From: Peristeroidobacter agariperforans
Lineage (GTDB): Bacteria > Pseudomonadota > Gammaproteobacteria > Steroidobacterales > Steroidobacteraceae
NCBI RefSeq assembly: GCF_004138335.1
Contig: NZ_RYFW01000001.1
Coordinates: forward strand, 868,001 to 932,000
DNA: 64,000 bases
Direction of reading: 5' to 3'
Position numbers and translations under genes: made by a program
The notes under the pieces: model-generated
Databases searched by the model: none
Told to the model about the DNA's origin: nothing
Seen by the model: only the letters and a program-made list of their open reading frames with translations
Shown: in pieces, positions 52,133 to 63,295 of the stretch
How positions within the stretch are numbered: the first letter of the stretch is position 1
How the letters are laid out: each line of letters begins with the position of its first letter

Positions 52133-53308
52133 TTGTTGGTCTGCGTACCCCGCGATGCCGCCGGCATCGCCGCGGTCCATCACCTCTCGTTCTACTATTT
52201 TCAGGAGCTGGGCTACGGTGTCATGTGCTTCACCAAGCCGAGCTTGGGTATCGTCCTGGTCCATGCGTCGTATGTGGTCGCGGAGACCGTTGACCTTTCC
52301 TACGTCGCCCATCAGATGCGGGCTGAAAGTTTGCAAGCGGCGGAGTTGCAGCGGCTCGTCGAAGTGATGGATCGCCAGGGCACCATCGACCTGCGCGAAT
52401 CCGAGGACACCGTCGTCAGTCATGCGGGTCTTGCTTTGAACGGCGTGATCACTCGCCTGCGCGACACTATCTCAGCACTCTCCCACAGTACTCAGCTGGT
52501 CGCCAAGGCCGCCCGTGAAGGCGCCAGCGACAGTGCAGAGCTCGCCGATCGCAACCGGACGCAGACCGACGCGCTTGCTGAAACGGGCAATGCTGTCCGG
52601 CAGCTGGGCGATATCGTCGCTCGCAATGCCGAGCAGGCCCGCGAAGCGAGCAAGCTGGTGGATTCGGCGGTCACGATTGCGGCCAAGGGCGGTGATGTCG
52701 TATCGCGCGTGGTTTCGACGATGGGTGAGATCAGCTCGTCGTCACGCAAGGTCGTGGACATCATCGGCGTCATCGACGAGATCGCATTTCAGACGAACCT
52801 GCTTGCGCTGAACGCCGCGGTCGAGGCGGCGCGTGCCGGCGAGCACGGTCGTGGTTTCGCTGTAGTCGCATCCGAAGTGCGCAGCCTCGCCCAGCGCAGC
52901 GCCACGGCCGCGAAAGAAATCAAGCAGCTCATCGAGAGCTCGGTCGACAACGTCACTGCCGGCAGCACGCTGGTCGGCGAAGCGGGCGTCACGATGAACG
53001 ATCTGGTGGCGGGCGTCCGCGGCATCGCGAACATCATGGACAAGCTGCAGGCCTCGTTTGCTCACGAAACCGGCGGCCTGCAACAGGTGGATCAGTCGTT
53101 GCAAAAAATGGAAGCCGTGACGCAGAGCAACGGTGAGCTGGTGCGCTCGATGGCCACGACCGCCGGCAATCTCAAGGAGCGCGGCGAAGAGCTCAGTACG
53201 GCTGTTGGCGTATTCGAACTGGGCGCCGCCGATGTGGGCGATCAACCGGTGCACGCACGTGCAGCCTTCGGCTCGGAAGAAACATTCGGGCGTCGGCGTG
53301 CGGCTTGA
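52133..53308 (+). CDS. methyl-accepting chemotaxis protein, N-terminally shortened
   Basis: About 391 residues from a TTG at 52133 (in-frame TAA at 52127); an ATG at 52316 would give about 330. The C-terminal signalling domain is complete, with the hairpin tip [20 protein letters not shown] and [18 protein letters not shown]. The N-terminal piece ([19 protein letters not shown] then [18 protein letters not shown]) resembles the last membrane segments of a six-helix receptor family, but the earlier helices are absent. No sensor domain remains. It may be decayed or act without its own sensor. Confidence 0.6.
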   Translation: MLVCVPRDAAGIAAVHHLSFYYFQELGYGVMCFTKPSLGIVLVHASYVVAETVDLSYVAHQMRAESLQAAELQRLVEVMDRQGTIDLRESEDTVVSHAGLALNGVITRLRDTISALSHSTQLVAKAAREGASDSAELADRNRTQTDALAETGNAVRQLGDIVARNAEQAREASKLVDSAVTIAAKGGDVVSRVVSTMGEISSSSRKVVDIIGVIDEIAFQTNLLALNAAVEAARAGEHGRGFAVVASEVRSLAQRSATAAKEIKQLIESSVDNVTAGSTLVGEAGVTMNDLVAGVRGIANIMDKLQASFAHETGGLQQVDQSLQKMEAVTQSNGELVRSMATTAGNLKERGEELSTAVGVFELGAADVGDQPVHARAAFGSEETFGRRRAA

Positions 53309-53476
53309 GCACTGCAACCAGCTCGCTCGCCCGGCCCGGAAAGCGGCCTTTCCGGGCGATATGTGCGCCAGGTCGCACCCGCGCCGGGAGCCGCCTCACA
53401 GAAATGGCAAGCACGTTAACGCTCCCGCTGGCCAGAGGAGTACCGTAGCTCCATCTCACATAAGAACCCTGTAGAC

Positions 53477-54436
53477 ATGAGCGCTTCGCCTGATTTTTCG
53501 CCGCCCCGCCGCGTCCTGATCGTGGACGCCGATGTGGGCATGCGCGAGTCGGCGGCGGCGCTGGTCAAGCTGCAGGGATTCGAAGTCGCGGCCGCTGCCG
53601 ACGGCGTCGAAGCGCTCACGATGTTCGCCCGCGAATGGTTCCCCGTCGTCATCACCGACAGCTCCGTGCCGGCGGTCGATGGCATCGAGTTCATCGCCCG
53701 GCTGCGTATTCTTTCCCTTGCGCCCGTCTACATCATCATGCTCACGGAAATCGCGGACGTGCGGTTTCAGGAGCGAGGCTATTGCATGGGCGTGGATCAA
53801 TATCTGATGCGTCAGAACGCGCTCGCCGAGATCGTCGGTCGAGTGCAGGCCGGAGTAACCGCCATTCGCCGTCGCCAGTCTTCAAGGACCGGTCGCGCGC
53901 ATGAGCCGGCTACCGTCGACTTGGAGAATGGCGCGCACACGGCACGTCACCTGGTAGGCCGCTTGCGTGCGGAGATCGTTCAGGCGGGTCGCTCCAGGAA
54001 AACCTTGCAGTTGCTGAGCATCGGACTCGACGCGGCGGATGCCGCTGCGTTCCATCAACACAGCACGACAGGAGCGATCTCAGACACCTTGCTCGGCGCG
54101 GCTCACGATGCCATGCGGCCGAAGCTCGATTGGGTGGTGCGACTGCCCGCGCCGGTCAACACGTGCCGACTGGTCGTCGTCATGCCGGAGAGCGGACCGA
54201 TCGAAGCCAGTGCGATGGAACAAACCATTCGTAATGCGTTCGTTCACTGGGGCCTCAGCTCCGCCGCCAGCGGCATTCGGCTCTCGACTGGCCTGGCCGC
54301 ATTCGCTGGCGACGAGGATGCGCCTGCAGCGCTCGAGCTGCTCGGCCAGGCGGAGCGCAGCCGTCGGACCAGCGACATGATGTCGAAGTCATCGGCATCG
54401 CGCTCGGAGTCGGTGCCGGCGCAAGACGCGGCCTGA
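53477..54436 (+). CDS. response regulator with degenerate GGDEF-like domain
   Basis: About 319 residues. Receiver (10-125): VLIVDADVGMRESAA, phosphoacceptor Asp61 in ITDSSVPAVDG, but the usual Thr/Lys pocket is changed (IIMLTEIAD, QYLMRQNAL), with no clear Lys-Pro. The C-terminal part (about 150-305) keeps the GGDEF-domain outline but the RYGGDEF signature is replaced by VVRLPAPVN. Cyclic di-GMP synthesis is therefore not expected; a sensory or scaffolding role is more likely. It follows the chemoreceptor by 168 bases. Confidence 0.7.
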   Translation: MSASPDFSPPRRVLIVDADVGMRESAAALVKLQGFEVAAAADGVEALTMFAREWFPVVITDSSVPAVDGIEFIARLRILSLAPVYIIMLTEIADVRFQERGYCMGVDQYLMRQNALAEIVGRVQAGVTAIRRRQSSRTGRAHEPATVDLENGAHTARHLVGRLRAEIVQAGRSRKTLQLLSIGLDAADAAAFHQHSTTGAISDTLLGAAHDAMRPKLDWVVRLPAPVNTCRLVVVMPESGPIEASAMEQTIRNAFVHWGLSSAASGIRLSTGLAAFAGDEDAPAALELLGQAERSRRTSDMMSKSSASRSESVPAQDAA

Positions 54437-54443
54437 CCGCTTC

Positions 54444-55910
54444 TCAAGTCCCGCAGAACGTCTTGTATTTCGGATCTGACGACGGTGGCGGTTGCGTGTA
54501 CTCCGCGGCGTCCGGTTGCCGTTCGTAAGGCCGCTGCAGGATTCCAAGCAATTTGTTGAAGGGTTGCAGGTCGCCCGCGGTTGCGGCTTGCAATGCCGCT
54601 TCGACACGGTGATTGCGAGGAATGAACTCGGGATTGGCGAAGCGCATCGTTTCCGCTCGCTGCGCTGGCGTTTGCGGATCCAGCACCAGTCGTGCGCGCC
54701 AGGCTTTCAGCCAACCATCGATGTCAGCGGGCGTGTCGAACAGCTCGTGAACTGTCGCGTCATCTGCCGGATTGTCTGCGACGCGTGATAGCGCACTGAA
54801 CGTCAGCGTGAAATCGGCCTGGGCATTTTGCATGGCCGCCAATAGCAAAGAGATCAGATCGGCATCGCCGTCTTCGCTGGAAGCCAGGCCGATCTTCCGT
54901 CGCATGTGTGCGAGAAACGCGGTCTCGAATTGCGGGACGAAGTTTTCGATCGCTTCGGTCGCCAGCTCGATCGATTTCTTTTCGTCGGCATCGATCAGCG
55001 GCAGCAACGTTTCTGCCAGTCGCGCCAGATTCCATTGCGCGATGCCGGCCTGGTTCGTATAGGAATAGCGGCCGCCGAGATCGATGGAGCTGAAGACGGT
55101 GTTCGGGTCGTATCGATCCATGAATGCACAGGGACCGTAGTCGATCGTTTCGCCCGACAGCGCCATGTTGTCGGTGTTCATGACGCCGTGGATGAACCCA
55201 ACGCGCATCCAATCCGCAATCAGCGCCGCCTGTTGCGCTGTGATCGCTTTGAGCACTGCGAGCGCTGGTGCTTCGGCGTTTCGCGTCTCCGGGTAGTGGC
55301 GAGCGATCACGTAGTCCAGTAGCTCCTTCACTGCCTCCTGATCGCCACGCGCCGCAAAGTATTGAAATGTTCCCACTCGGATGTGGCTTGCGGCGACTCG
55401 CGTCAATATCGCGCCGGGCAGGATCTCGGTTCGATAGACCTGCTCGCCCGTTGTGACTACCGCAAGCGACCGCGTGGTGGGAATGGCCAAGGCGTGCATC
55501 GCCTCGCTGATCAAATACTCGCGAAGCATCGGCCCAATCGCCGCGCGACCATCGCCGCCGCGGGAGAAGGGCGTGCGGCCAGAGCCTTTCAGTTGGACAT
55601 CGCGCAGGACCCCTTGGCGATCACGGATTTCCCCGAGAAGAATTGCCCGACCATCGCCGAGCTGCGGCACGAACGAACCGAACTGATGCCCCGCGTACGC
55701 CATCGCGATCGGCGTCGAATCCTCAGCCAGCTCGTTTCCAGAGAACAACGCTGCGGCCTGCCGGACGTCCATATCCGGATCCAACCGCAGCTCGGCGGCT
55801 AGGGCACGATTGAAAATGACCACCTGCGCATCAGTAACCTTCGCAGGTTCGACGCGTGCGTAGAATCGGGCAGGGAGGGTCGCGTAGGTGTGTTCGAAGC
55901 CGAGTTTCAT
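54444..55910 (-). CDS. selO: SelO/YdiU-family protein adenylyltransferase
   Basis: About 488 residues, SelO pseudokinase fold. Typical segments are FNRALAAELRLD, AYAGHQFGSFVPQLGDGRAI, QLKGSGRTPFSRGGDGRAA, LREYLISEAMHALAIPTTRS and the metal/ATP region MNTDNMALSGETIDYGPCAF. SelO transfers AMP from ATP to Ser, Thr or Tyr of target proteins and is linked to redox stress. The selenocysteine seen at the C-terminus of some members is a Cys here (KTFCGT). Convergent with the regulator gene. Confidence 0.92.
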   Translation of the reverse strand: MKLGFEHTYATLPARFYARVEPAKVTDAQVVIFNRALAAELRLDPDMDVRQAAALFSGNELAEDSTPIAMAYAGHQFGSFVPQLGDGRAILLGEIRDRQGVLRDVQLKGSGRTPFSRGGDGRAAIGPMLREYLISEAMHALAIPTTRSLAVVTTGEQVYRTEILPGAILTRVAASHIRVGTFQYFAARGDQEAVKELLDYVIARHYPETRNAEAPALAVLKAITAQQAALIADWMRVGFIHGVMNTDNMALSGETIDYGPCAFMDRYDPNTVFSSIDLGGRYSYTNQAGIAQWNLARLAETLLPLIDADEKKSIELATEAIENFVPQFETAFLAHMRRKIGLASSEDGDADLISLLLAAMQNAQADFTLTFSALSRVADNPADDATVHELFDTPADIDGWLKAWRARLVLDPQTPAQRAETMRFANPEFIPRNHRVEAALQAATAGDLQPFNKLLGILQRPYERQPDAAEYTQPPPSSDPKYKTFCGT

Positions 55911-56026
55911 GCGTGCATCGTACCGTGCGCTTCGGCCCCCTGCATGCGCACATGTATGCGACCCGTGCGTTCATCTACACTGGGATCTTCCCGAAGTTTC
56001 AAGCTTGCACGTTTCGCCTGCACGCC

Positions 56027-56581
56027 ATGAATACACCAATGCCGACACTCCTCATCATCGACATGCAGAAAGGGATGGCGAGCCCTGCCGCGGGGCCGCG
56101 GAACAATCCGAATGCCGAGGGGAATATTGCGGCTTTGTTAGATGCCTGGCGTAAGGCGAGTGCGACGGTGGTGCACGTTCGGCACATGTCGAGAACGCGT
56201 GGCTCGCCGTTCTGGCCGGGGCAGCCGGGCGTTGAGTTTCAGGATCGGCTTGCGCCGCTTCCGAGCGAGCATGTGGTCGAGAAGAATGTGCCGGATGCTG
56301 TGGTGAACACCGGGCTTGAGAAGTGGCTGCGAGTGCGAGGCATCACCAAGCTGGTGATCGTCGGCGTCAGTACAAACAATTCAGTCGAAGCAACGGCGCG
56401 GACCGCGGGCAACCTGGGGTTCGAGACTCAGGTCGTGGCCGATGCGACGTTTGCATTCGATAAGGTCGACTATCACGGGACGAAGCGAACGGCCGAGGAA
56501 GTCCACGCAATGGCGCTCGCCAACCTCGATGGCGAATACGCGACCATCACCACTACGCGGCGCCTGCTCGAAACGACTTAG
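56027..56581 (+). CDS. isochorismatase-fold hydrolase with Ser at the catalytic Cys position
   Basis: About 184 residues from the ATG at 56027 (56039 is another choice); the longer frame from 55856 is not supported. Family motifs: LLIIDMQKGM with Asp12, EKNVPDAVVNTGLEKWL with Lys86, and GVSTNNSVEATARTAGNLG, where Ser119 stands where the nucleophile Cys normally is. Known cysteine hydrolases of this fold cleave amides such as nicotinamide or N-carbamoyl compounds. With Ser the activity may be altered or lost; I recall other family members with the same NNSVEAT wording. Confidence 0.8.
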   Translation: MNTPMPTLLIIDMQKGMASPAAGPRNNPNAEGNIAALLDAWRKASATVVHVRHMSRTRGSPFWPGQPGVEFQDRLAPLPSEHVVEKNVPDAVVNTGLEKWLRVRGITKLVIVGVSTNNSVEATARTAGNLGFETQVVADATFAFDKVDYHGTKRTAEEVHAMALANLDGEYATITTTRRLLETT

Positions 56582-56762
56582 TGAACGCGCCCGAGCAAAC
56601 GCCACTGACCTGACATATTTCCCAAAATAACGAGCGCGCCGCCGGCCGAATGATCGTATTATCGGCCTCATAACGATTACTCAGCGGTGTTTCGGTGCGG
56701 AAGCTAGCTGCGCTGGATCGCATTGATCCGACGGCGCTCGTCTGTGGACTGGCTGTCAAGGG

Positions 56763-57113
56763 ATGGCCGGGGCCGACGTGAATTCGACGATCCAAGGCGC
56801 CCTCGAGATGGCGCCCCGACTCGCTGCCGTGGAGCTGCTTTTTCTGGTCCTCTGGCAATCCCGCTTCTGGGTGTTGGCCCGGCAGGGCTTCAGCGGCAAC
56901 CCGTTCGACCATGGCCCCTGGTGGAGCGTCGCGTTCTTCCGTATCTGGGCGGCGTGGCACCTCCCCGTACTGCTGCTTCAGACCGGTATCTCTGCCATGT
57001 TCCGCAAGCCGAGCTTCGCCGTACGCGTGCCGCTGCTCGCCGTCTCGCTCCTGCTCCACGCAGTCAATCTGGCCCTGACTGTTCTGATCGCCTGGTTGTT
57101 CACGCGCCGGTAG
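56763..57113 (+). CDS. hypothetical membrane protein
   Basis: About 116 residues with three predicted hydrophobic helices (about 20-36, 56-75, 88-112), rich in Trp and Phe (LWQSRFWVLARQGF, WWSVAFFRIWAAWHL). No known family. It ends 4 bases before the esterase gene that follows, so the three genes 56763-58232 appear to be one operon. Its role in the membrane, perhaps as partner of the esterase, is inference. Confidence 0.6.
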   Translation: MAGADVNSTIQGALEMAPRLAAVELLFLVLWQSRFWVLARQGFSGNPFDHGPWWSVAFFRIWAAWHLPVLLLQTGISAMFRKPSFAVRVPLLAVSLLLHAVNLALTVLIAWLFTRR

Positions 57114-57117
57114 GCTC

Positions 57118-57855
57118 ATGAGAAGCGTCGCAGCCCTGCTCGTCGCCCTTCTCTCCGTCGCTCCCCAAGCAGGTCTGGCCGATGATGCCGACGTGCGCCA
57201 GACCGGTTCAGTGGTGCTGCTGCACGGATTGGCTAGAACATCCGACTCCATGTCGAAGATGAATCGGGCGCTGGAGGCGGCGGGCTATCGCGTGTGCAAC
57301 GTTTCCTATCCGTCGCGCCAGCATTCCATCGAGGTGCTGACCAGGGACTTCGCGTTACCGGCCGTTCGTGCGTGCCTGACGGATCCAACGGGCGAGGTTC
57401 ACTTCGTCACTCACTCGCTGGGCGGCATTATCGTCCGGCAGCTCGCGAAGTCGGCGCCGGACCTGAAGATTGGTCGCGTGGTGATGTTGAGCCCGCCCAA
57501 TCATGGCAGCGAGGTCGTGGACAAGCTTGGCGGACTGGCGTTGTTCAAGTTCATCAACGGGCCGGCAGGACTGGAGCTGGGCACTGGGCACGCATCTGTC
57601 CCGCAGAGCCTCGGTGCGCCGCCGTTCCGTGTCGGCATCATCACGGGTAATCGGACGATCAACCTGATCTTGTCGCTGCTGATTCCCGGGCCCGACGACG
57701 GCAAGGTGTCGATCGAGAGCGCGAAGCTGGAGGGGATGGCGGGATTTTGCGTGATTCCGGCGAGTCATCCCTTCATCATGAAAGACCGGCTCGCAATCGA
57801 ACAAACGTTGCTCTTTCTGTCACAAGGCAGGCTCACATGCCAGGCGGATCGATGA
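57118..57855 (+). CDS. secreted lipase/esterase-like alpha/beta hydrolase
   Basis: About 245 residues. Signal peptide (1 to about 21, ending GLADD). Oxyanion His in VVLLHGLARTSDSM, nucleophile Ser100 in THSLGG, and SHPFIM at the C-terminal end with a possible catalytic His. PSRQHSIEVLTRDFALP resembles PGAP1-like/bacterial lipase acyltransferases. Acts in the periplasm or outside on esters; substrate unknown. Start 4 bases after the membrane protein gene, and its stop overlaps the next start (ATGA at 57852-57855). Confidence 0.82.
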   Translation: MRSVAALLVALLSVAPQAGLADDADVRQTGSVVLLHGLARTSDSMSKMNRALEAAGYRVCNVSYPSRQHSIEVLTRDFALPAVRACLTDPTGEVHFVTHSLGGIIVRQLAKSAPDLKIGRVVMLSPPNHGSEVVDKLGGLALFKFINGPAGLELGTGHASVPQSLGAPPFRVGIITGNRTINLILSLLIPGPDDGKVSIESAKLEGMAGFCVIPASHPFIMKDRLAIEQTLLFLSQGRLTCQADR

Positions 57856-58232
57856 GCTCGCTCGCGAGCGTGAGAAATCCGCTGCTGGGCAAACTGAATG
57901 CCGCGGTCGTTCTGGCAGCTTGGGCCTGTCTACTATCGGCGTTTGCGTGGCTGGCTTACGCAAAAGCTACGGCCGCGGATGGCAGCGCATTGCCATTCAT
58001 CGTTCTGTTCGGACTGTTTGCAGCGTTAGCGCTCGTTCACTTCGTGCTGGCGCGCTGGATTCGCTGCCCCCACTGCAACGAGAAGATAACGGCTCAGGAT
58101 TTTTCCAGGGCCGCGTGGAGCGACTGGTCTGGCCTCGTAGTGAAATGGTTCAGCGGCTCGGTTGTTTGCATCCACTGCGGCAAGCGAGTCAGCACCAGAG
58201 GAGCAATGAGCTCTCGCGAAGGACCGCAGTAG
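57852..58232 (+). CDS. membrane protein with C-terminal zinc-ribbon-like motif
   Basis: About 126 residues from the ATG at 57852, overlapping the esterase stop; an in-frame ATG at 57837 is also possible. Two hydrophobic helices (about 20-38 and 49-67) precede a soluble tail with CPHC and CIHC pairs about 38 residues apart, a likely zinc ribbon. No family name known to me. It is the last gene of the operon, after which a hairpin (58282-58303) separates it from the convergent atp operon. Confidence 0.6.
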   Translation: MSSLASVRNPLLGKLNAAVVLAAWACLLSAFAWLAYAKATAADGSALPFIVLFGLFAALALVHFVLARWIRCPHCNEKITAQDFSRAAWSDWSGLVVKWFSGSVVCIHCGKRVSTRGAMSSREGPQ

Positions 58233-58281
58233 TGTCTTCGCCGTGATATGCGCCCGTGCGTCATCAAGCCCCAAAGGCAAA

Positions 58282-58303
58282 CGCCTCGCTGAATGGCGAG
58301 GCG
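58282..58303 (-). terminator. likely terminator of the atp operon
   Basis: On the minus strand an 8-bp stem (CGCCTCGC with GCGAGGCG, 6-base loop) is followed by TTTGCCTTT, a T-rich tail. It lies 44 bases after the atpC stop. A second, smaller stem (GCGGG/CCCGC) sits nearer the stop at 58325-58339. It may also stop the convergent zinc-ribbon gene. Confidence 0.65.
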
Positions 58304-58346
58304 CTGCGTATAGAAACATTGGCGGCGGGCGACACCCGCTAGCGGA

Positions 58347-58766
58347 TCACTGCTTGATCTTGCGCAGCTTCTCGATCGCCTTGATCTGAGCGACGGCGCG
58401 GGCGAGCTCGGCCTGAGCTTCGGCGACGTCGATCTTGCCGGCGCGATCCTTCAGCGCTTCTTCCGCACGCTGCTTCGCTTGCAGAGCGGCGGCTTCGTCG
58501 ATGTCCTTGGCGCGCAGCGCGGTGTCGGCGAGCACGGTGACGAGGTGCGGTTGGATTTCGATGGCGCCACCGCCGACGAAGAAGAATTGCTCTTCACCGC
58601 TCGGCGTCTGCACGCGCACTTCGCCCGGCTTGAGCGTCGTCAGCAACGGCGCGTGACGGGGCGCAATACCGATCTCGCCCATGGCGGCCGGCGCGAAAAC
58701 CATGGTGGCTTCGCCAGAGAAGATCTGGCCTTCGGCGCTGACGATGTCGACGTGGATGGTTGCCAT
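58347..58766 (-). CDS. atpC: F1 ATP synthase epsilon subunit
   Basis: About 139 residues. N-terminal beta-sandwich with [38 protein letters not shown] and a C-terminal helical hairpin ([35 protein letters not shown]). It sits on the central stalk and inhibits ATP hydrolysis. Last gene of the atp operon, 57 bases after atpD; followed by the terminator hairpin. Confidence 0.95.
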   Translation of the reverse strand: MATIHVDIVSAEGQIFSGEATMVFAPAAMGEIGIAPRHAPLLTTLKPGEVRVQTPSGEEQFFFVGGGAIEIQPHLVTVLADTALRAKDIDEAAALQAKQRAEEALKDRAGKIDVAEAQAELARAVAQIKAIEKLRKIKQ

Positions 58767-58823
58767 GTGCTCTCACTAGATAGGCGAGCGATGTAACAAA
58801 CATCGCCCGCCGATCGATTTCAA

Positions 58824-60281
<1,458 letters not shown>

Positions 60282-61145
60282 TTAAACGGCAGCGGCGCCG
60301 CCGACGATTTCGCTGATCTCTTTGGTGATCGCCGCCTGGCGAGCCTTGTTGTAGATCAGCTGCAATTCCTCGATGAGCTTGCCGGCGTTGTCGGTCGCGC
60401 TCTTCATCGCGACCATGCGCGCGGCCATTTCAGAAGCGACGTTTTCCACCGCGCCCTGATAGACCTGCGATTCGATGTAGCGCATCAGCACGCCATCGAG
60501 CAGCTCGGCCGCGGACGGCTCGTAGATGTAATCCCACAGCTTCTGCAGCTTGTCTTCGTCCTGCGTGACGACCGGCAGCAGCTGGCGCACGACGGGCTTC
60601 TGACTCATCGTGTTGACGAACTCGTTGTTGACCAGGAACAGTCGGTCGAGCTTGCCTTCCCGATACTGGTCCAGCATCACTTTTACGGTGCCGATCAGAT
60701 CGTTCACGTGCGGACGGTCGCCCAGGTGGGTCACCGTCGCCAGCGTGTCCACGCCGCCGAGCCGGCGGAAGAACTGCACGCCCTTCGAGCCGATCAGGCA
60801 CACCGAGACTTTCTTGCCCTGCTTCTGCCAGTCGCGGATCGCGGCCAGCGTGGCCTTGAACAAGTTGACGTTCAGGCCGCCGCACAGGCCGCGGTCGGTC
60901 GTGATGATGATGAAGCCGACGGCGTTCACATCGCGCTCGACCATGAACGGATGTTTGTAATCCGGATTCGCCAGGCGCAAGTGACCGATCACCGTGCGAA
61001 TCTTTTCCGCGTACGGACGCGTCGCGCGCATGCGCTCCTGCGCCTTGCGCATCTTGCTCGCGGCCACCATTTCCATGGCCTTGGTGATCTTCTGCGTGCT
61101 CTTGAAGCTCGCGATCTTGATGCGGATTTCTTTTACGCCGGGCAT
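60282..61145 (-). CDS. atpG: F1 ATP synthase gamma subunit
   Basis: About 287 residues. Long N- and C-terminal helices form the rotating central stalk: [20 protein letters not shown] near the N-terminus, [12 protein letters not shown], and the C-terminal [20 protein letters not shown] then IVGGAAAV. The protein couples proton flow to the catalytic sites. It starts 8 bases after atpA. Confidence 0.96.
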   Translation of the reverse strand: MPGVKEIRIKIASFKSTQKITKAMEMVAASKMRKAQERMRATRPYAEKIRTVIGHLRLANPDYKHPFMVERDVNAVGFIIITTDRGLCGGLNVNLFKATLAAIRDWQKQGKKVSVCLIGSKGVQFFRRLGGVDTLATVTHLGDRPHVNDLIGTVKVMLDQYREGKLDRLFLVNNEFVNTMSQKPVVRQLLPVVTQDEDKLQKLWDYIYEPSAAELLDGVLMRYIESQVYQGAVENVASEMAARMVAMKSATDNAGKLIEELQLIYNKARQAAITKEISEIVGGAAAV

Positions 61146-61153
61146 CTACGTTC

Positions 61154-62695
61154 TCAGTAAGTACCGGAGGTGGCGAACTCTTCGCAGATCTTCTTCAGCG
61201 CAGCTTCGTTCTCCGGCGACAACACCGGGTTCGAGTTGACGGCGTCGATGGCCTGCTTGTAGTTCGTCTTGGCGAACGCCTGCAGCCCGGTTTCGAACGC
61301 GCCGATCTTCTTGATCTCGACCTTGTCCATGTAGCCGTTGTTGACGGCGTAGATGGACAGCGCCATCTCGGCCACCGACATCGGCGCGTACTGCTTCTGC
61401 TTCATCAGCTCGGTCACGCGCTGGCCGCGCTCCAGCTGACGACGGGTCGACTCGTCCAGGTCGGAAGCGAACTGCGAGAACGCCGCGAGCTCGCGGTACT
61501 GCGCGAGGGCGAGACGAATACCGCCGCCCAGCTTCGAGATGATCTTGGTCTGCGCGGCGCCGCCGACGCGGGACACCGACACGCCCGCGTTCATGGCGGG
61601 ACGGATGCCGGCGTTGAACAGATCGCCTTCGAGGAAGATCTGGCCGTCGGTGATCGAGATCACGTTGGTCGGCACGAACGCGGTCACGTCACCCGCCTGG
61701 GTTTCGATGATGGGCAAACCCGTCAGCGAGCCAGTCTTGCCTTTGACGCGGCCGTTGGTCTTCTTCTCCACGTACTCTTCGTTCACGCGAGCCGAACGCT
61801 CGAGCAGACGCGAGTGCAGGTAGAACACGTCACCCGGATACGCTTCGCGGCCTGGCGGACGACGCAGCAGCAGGGAGATCTGGCGATACGCCCACGCCTG
61901 CTTGGTCAAATCGTCATAAATGATCAGGGCGTCGCCGCCGTTGTCCATGAAGTACTCGCCCATGGCGCAACCGGAGTACGGCGCGAGGTACTGCATCGCG
62001 GCCGGAGTGGATGCAGACGCCGCGACGATGATGGTGTGCTTCATCGCGTCGTGCTCTTCGAGCTTGCGGACGACGTTCGCGATCGAACTCTGCTTCTGGC
62101 CGATGGCGACGTAGACGCACTTAATGCCGCTGTTCTTCTGGTTGATGATGGCGTCGATGGCCAGCGCGGTCTTGCCGGTCTGACGATCGCCGATGATCAG
62201 CTCGCGCTGACCGCGGCCGATCGGCACCATCGAGTCGACGGCCTTGTAACCGGTCTGCACCGGCTGACTCACCGACTTACGCGACACCACGCCCGGCGCC
62301 ACGCGCTCGATCGGTGACTGATAGGTGGCCTGGATCGGGCCCTTGCCGTCGATGGGATTGCCGAGCGCGTCGACGACGCGGCCCAGCAGGCCTTCGCCGA
62401 CCGGCACTTCGAGAATGCGGCCGGTGGTCTTCACCGTATCGCCTTCGGTGATGTGCTTGTACTCGCCCAGCACCACGGCGCCGACCGAGTCCTGCTCCAG
62501 GTTCAGCGCGAGGCCGAAGCTGCCGCCGGGGAATTCCAACATTTCGCCGTACTTCACGTCGGCGAGTCCGTGCACGCGCACGATGCCGTCGGTCACGGTG
62601 ACTACCGTGCCGATGTTCGCTTCTTCGGTGGCGCTCGAGAACTTCTCGATGCGTGACTTGATCAGATCGCTGATTTCAGATGCCTTGATGGCCAT
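61154..62695 (-). CDS. atpA: F1 ATP synthase alpha subunit
   Basis: About 513 residues from the ATG at 62695, with GAGG about 8 bases upstream; a TTG two codons earlier is in frame. Nucleotide-binding [34 protein letters not shown] and the family signature [17 protein letters not shown] are intact. Non-catalytic nucleotide sites of F1. Gap of 39 bases to atpH. Confidence 0.97.
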   Translation of the reverse strand: MAIKASEISDLIKSRIEKFSSATEEANIGTVVTVTDGIVRVHGLADVKYGEMLEFPGGSFGLALNLEQDSVGAVVLGEYKHITEGDTVKTTGRILEVPVGEGLLGRVVDALGNPIDGKGPIQATYQSPIERVAPGVVSRKSVSQPVQTGYKAVDSMVPIGRGQRELIIGDRQTGKTALAIDAIINQKNSGIKCVYVAIGQKQSSIANVVRKLEEHDAMKHTIIVAASASTPAAMQYLAPYSGCAMGEYFMDNGGDALIIYDDLTKQAWAYRQISLLLRRPPGREAYPGDVFYLHSRLLERSARVNEEYVEKKTNGRVKGKTGSLTGLPIIETQAGDVTAFVPTNVISITDGQIFLEGDLFNAGIRPAMNAGVSVSRVGGAAQTKIISKLGGGIRLALAQYRELAAFSQFASDLDESTRRQLERGQRVTELMKQKQYAPMSVAEMALSIYAVNNGYMDKVEIKKIGAFETGLQAFAKTNYKQAIDAVNSNPVLSPENEAALKKICEEFATSGTY

Positions 62696-62734
62696 GCTCA
62701 ATCCTCGGTCAATTCGGTGTAGGGGCCGGCGCTA

Positions 62735-63271
62735 TCAATGACTCATCTCGACCGCCAACCGGTCGAGGCGCGCCTTCAGCGATCCATCGATGACGAAATC
62801 GCCCGCGCGCACGATGGCGCCGCCGATCAGCGATGCGTCCACTGCGACGTGCAAGCGCACTTCGCGCTTCAATCGTTTCTTCAGGGCCGAGACGAGGCGC
62901 TGTTTCTGCGCCTCGTTCAGCTCCACCGCCGAAATCACCTGCACATCGGCGGTGTTCTCGGCTTCTGCCCGCAGGCCCTCGTACATCGAGGCGATTTCCG
63001 GCAGCAGCGCCAGGCGGCGATTGCTCGCCAGCGTCGCCAGGAAATTGCGGGTCTGCTCGTCCAGGTCGCTGCCGACGATGTCCGCGATCAAGCCGGAGAG
63101 TTGCTCCGGCGTGACGCGCGGGCTCGAAAGCAGTCCGGCAACGCGCTCGTCCTGCACCACCGACGAGGCGGTTGCCAGCACTGCCGACCATTTCTCTAGC
63201 GCGTGGTGTTGACGCGCCGACTCGAACGCGGCCTTGGCGTAGGGGCGGGCGATGGTGGCTTTTTCGGCCAT
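62735..63271 (-). CDS. atpH: F1 ATP synthase delta subunit
   Basis: About 178 residues. ATIARPYAKAAFE at the N-terminus, LDEQTRNFLATLASNRRLALL in the middle and the family end motif VDASLIGGAIVRAGDFVIDG then SLKARLDRL. It joins F1 to the peripheral stalk formed by the b subunits. Gap 24 bases after atpF. Confidence 0.95.
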   Translation of the reverse strand: MAEKATIARPYAKAAFESARQHHALEKWSAVLATASSVVQDERVAGLLSSPRVTPEQLSGLIADIVGSDLDEQTRNFLATLASNRRLALLPEIASMYEGLRAEAENTADVQVISAVELNEAQKQRLVSALKKRLKREVRLHVAVDASLIGGAIVRAGDFVIDGSLKARLDRLAVEMSH

Positions 63272-63295
63272 GAGTGCTCCGTTGCGATGAGCGCG

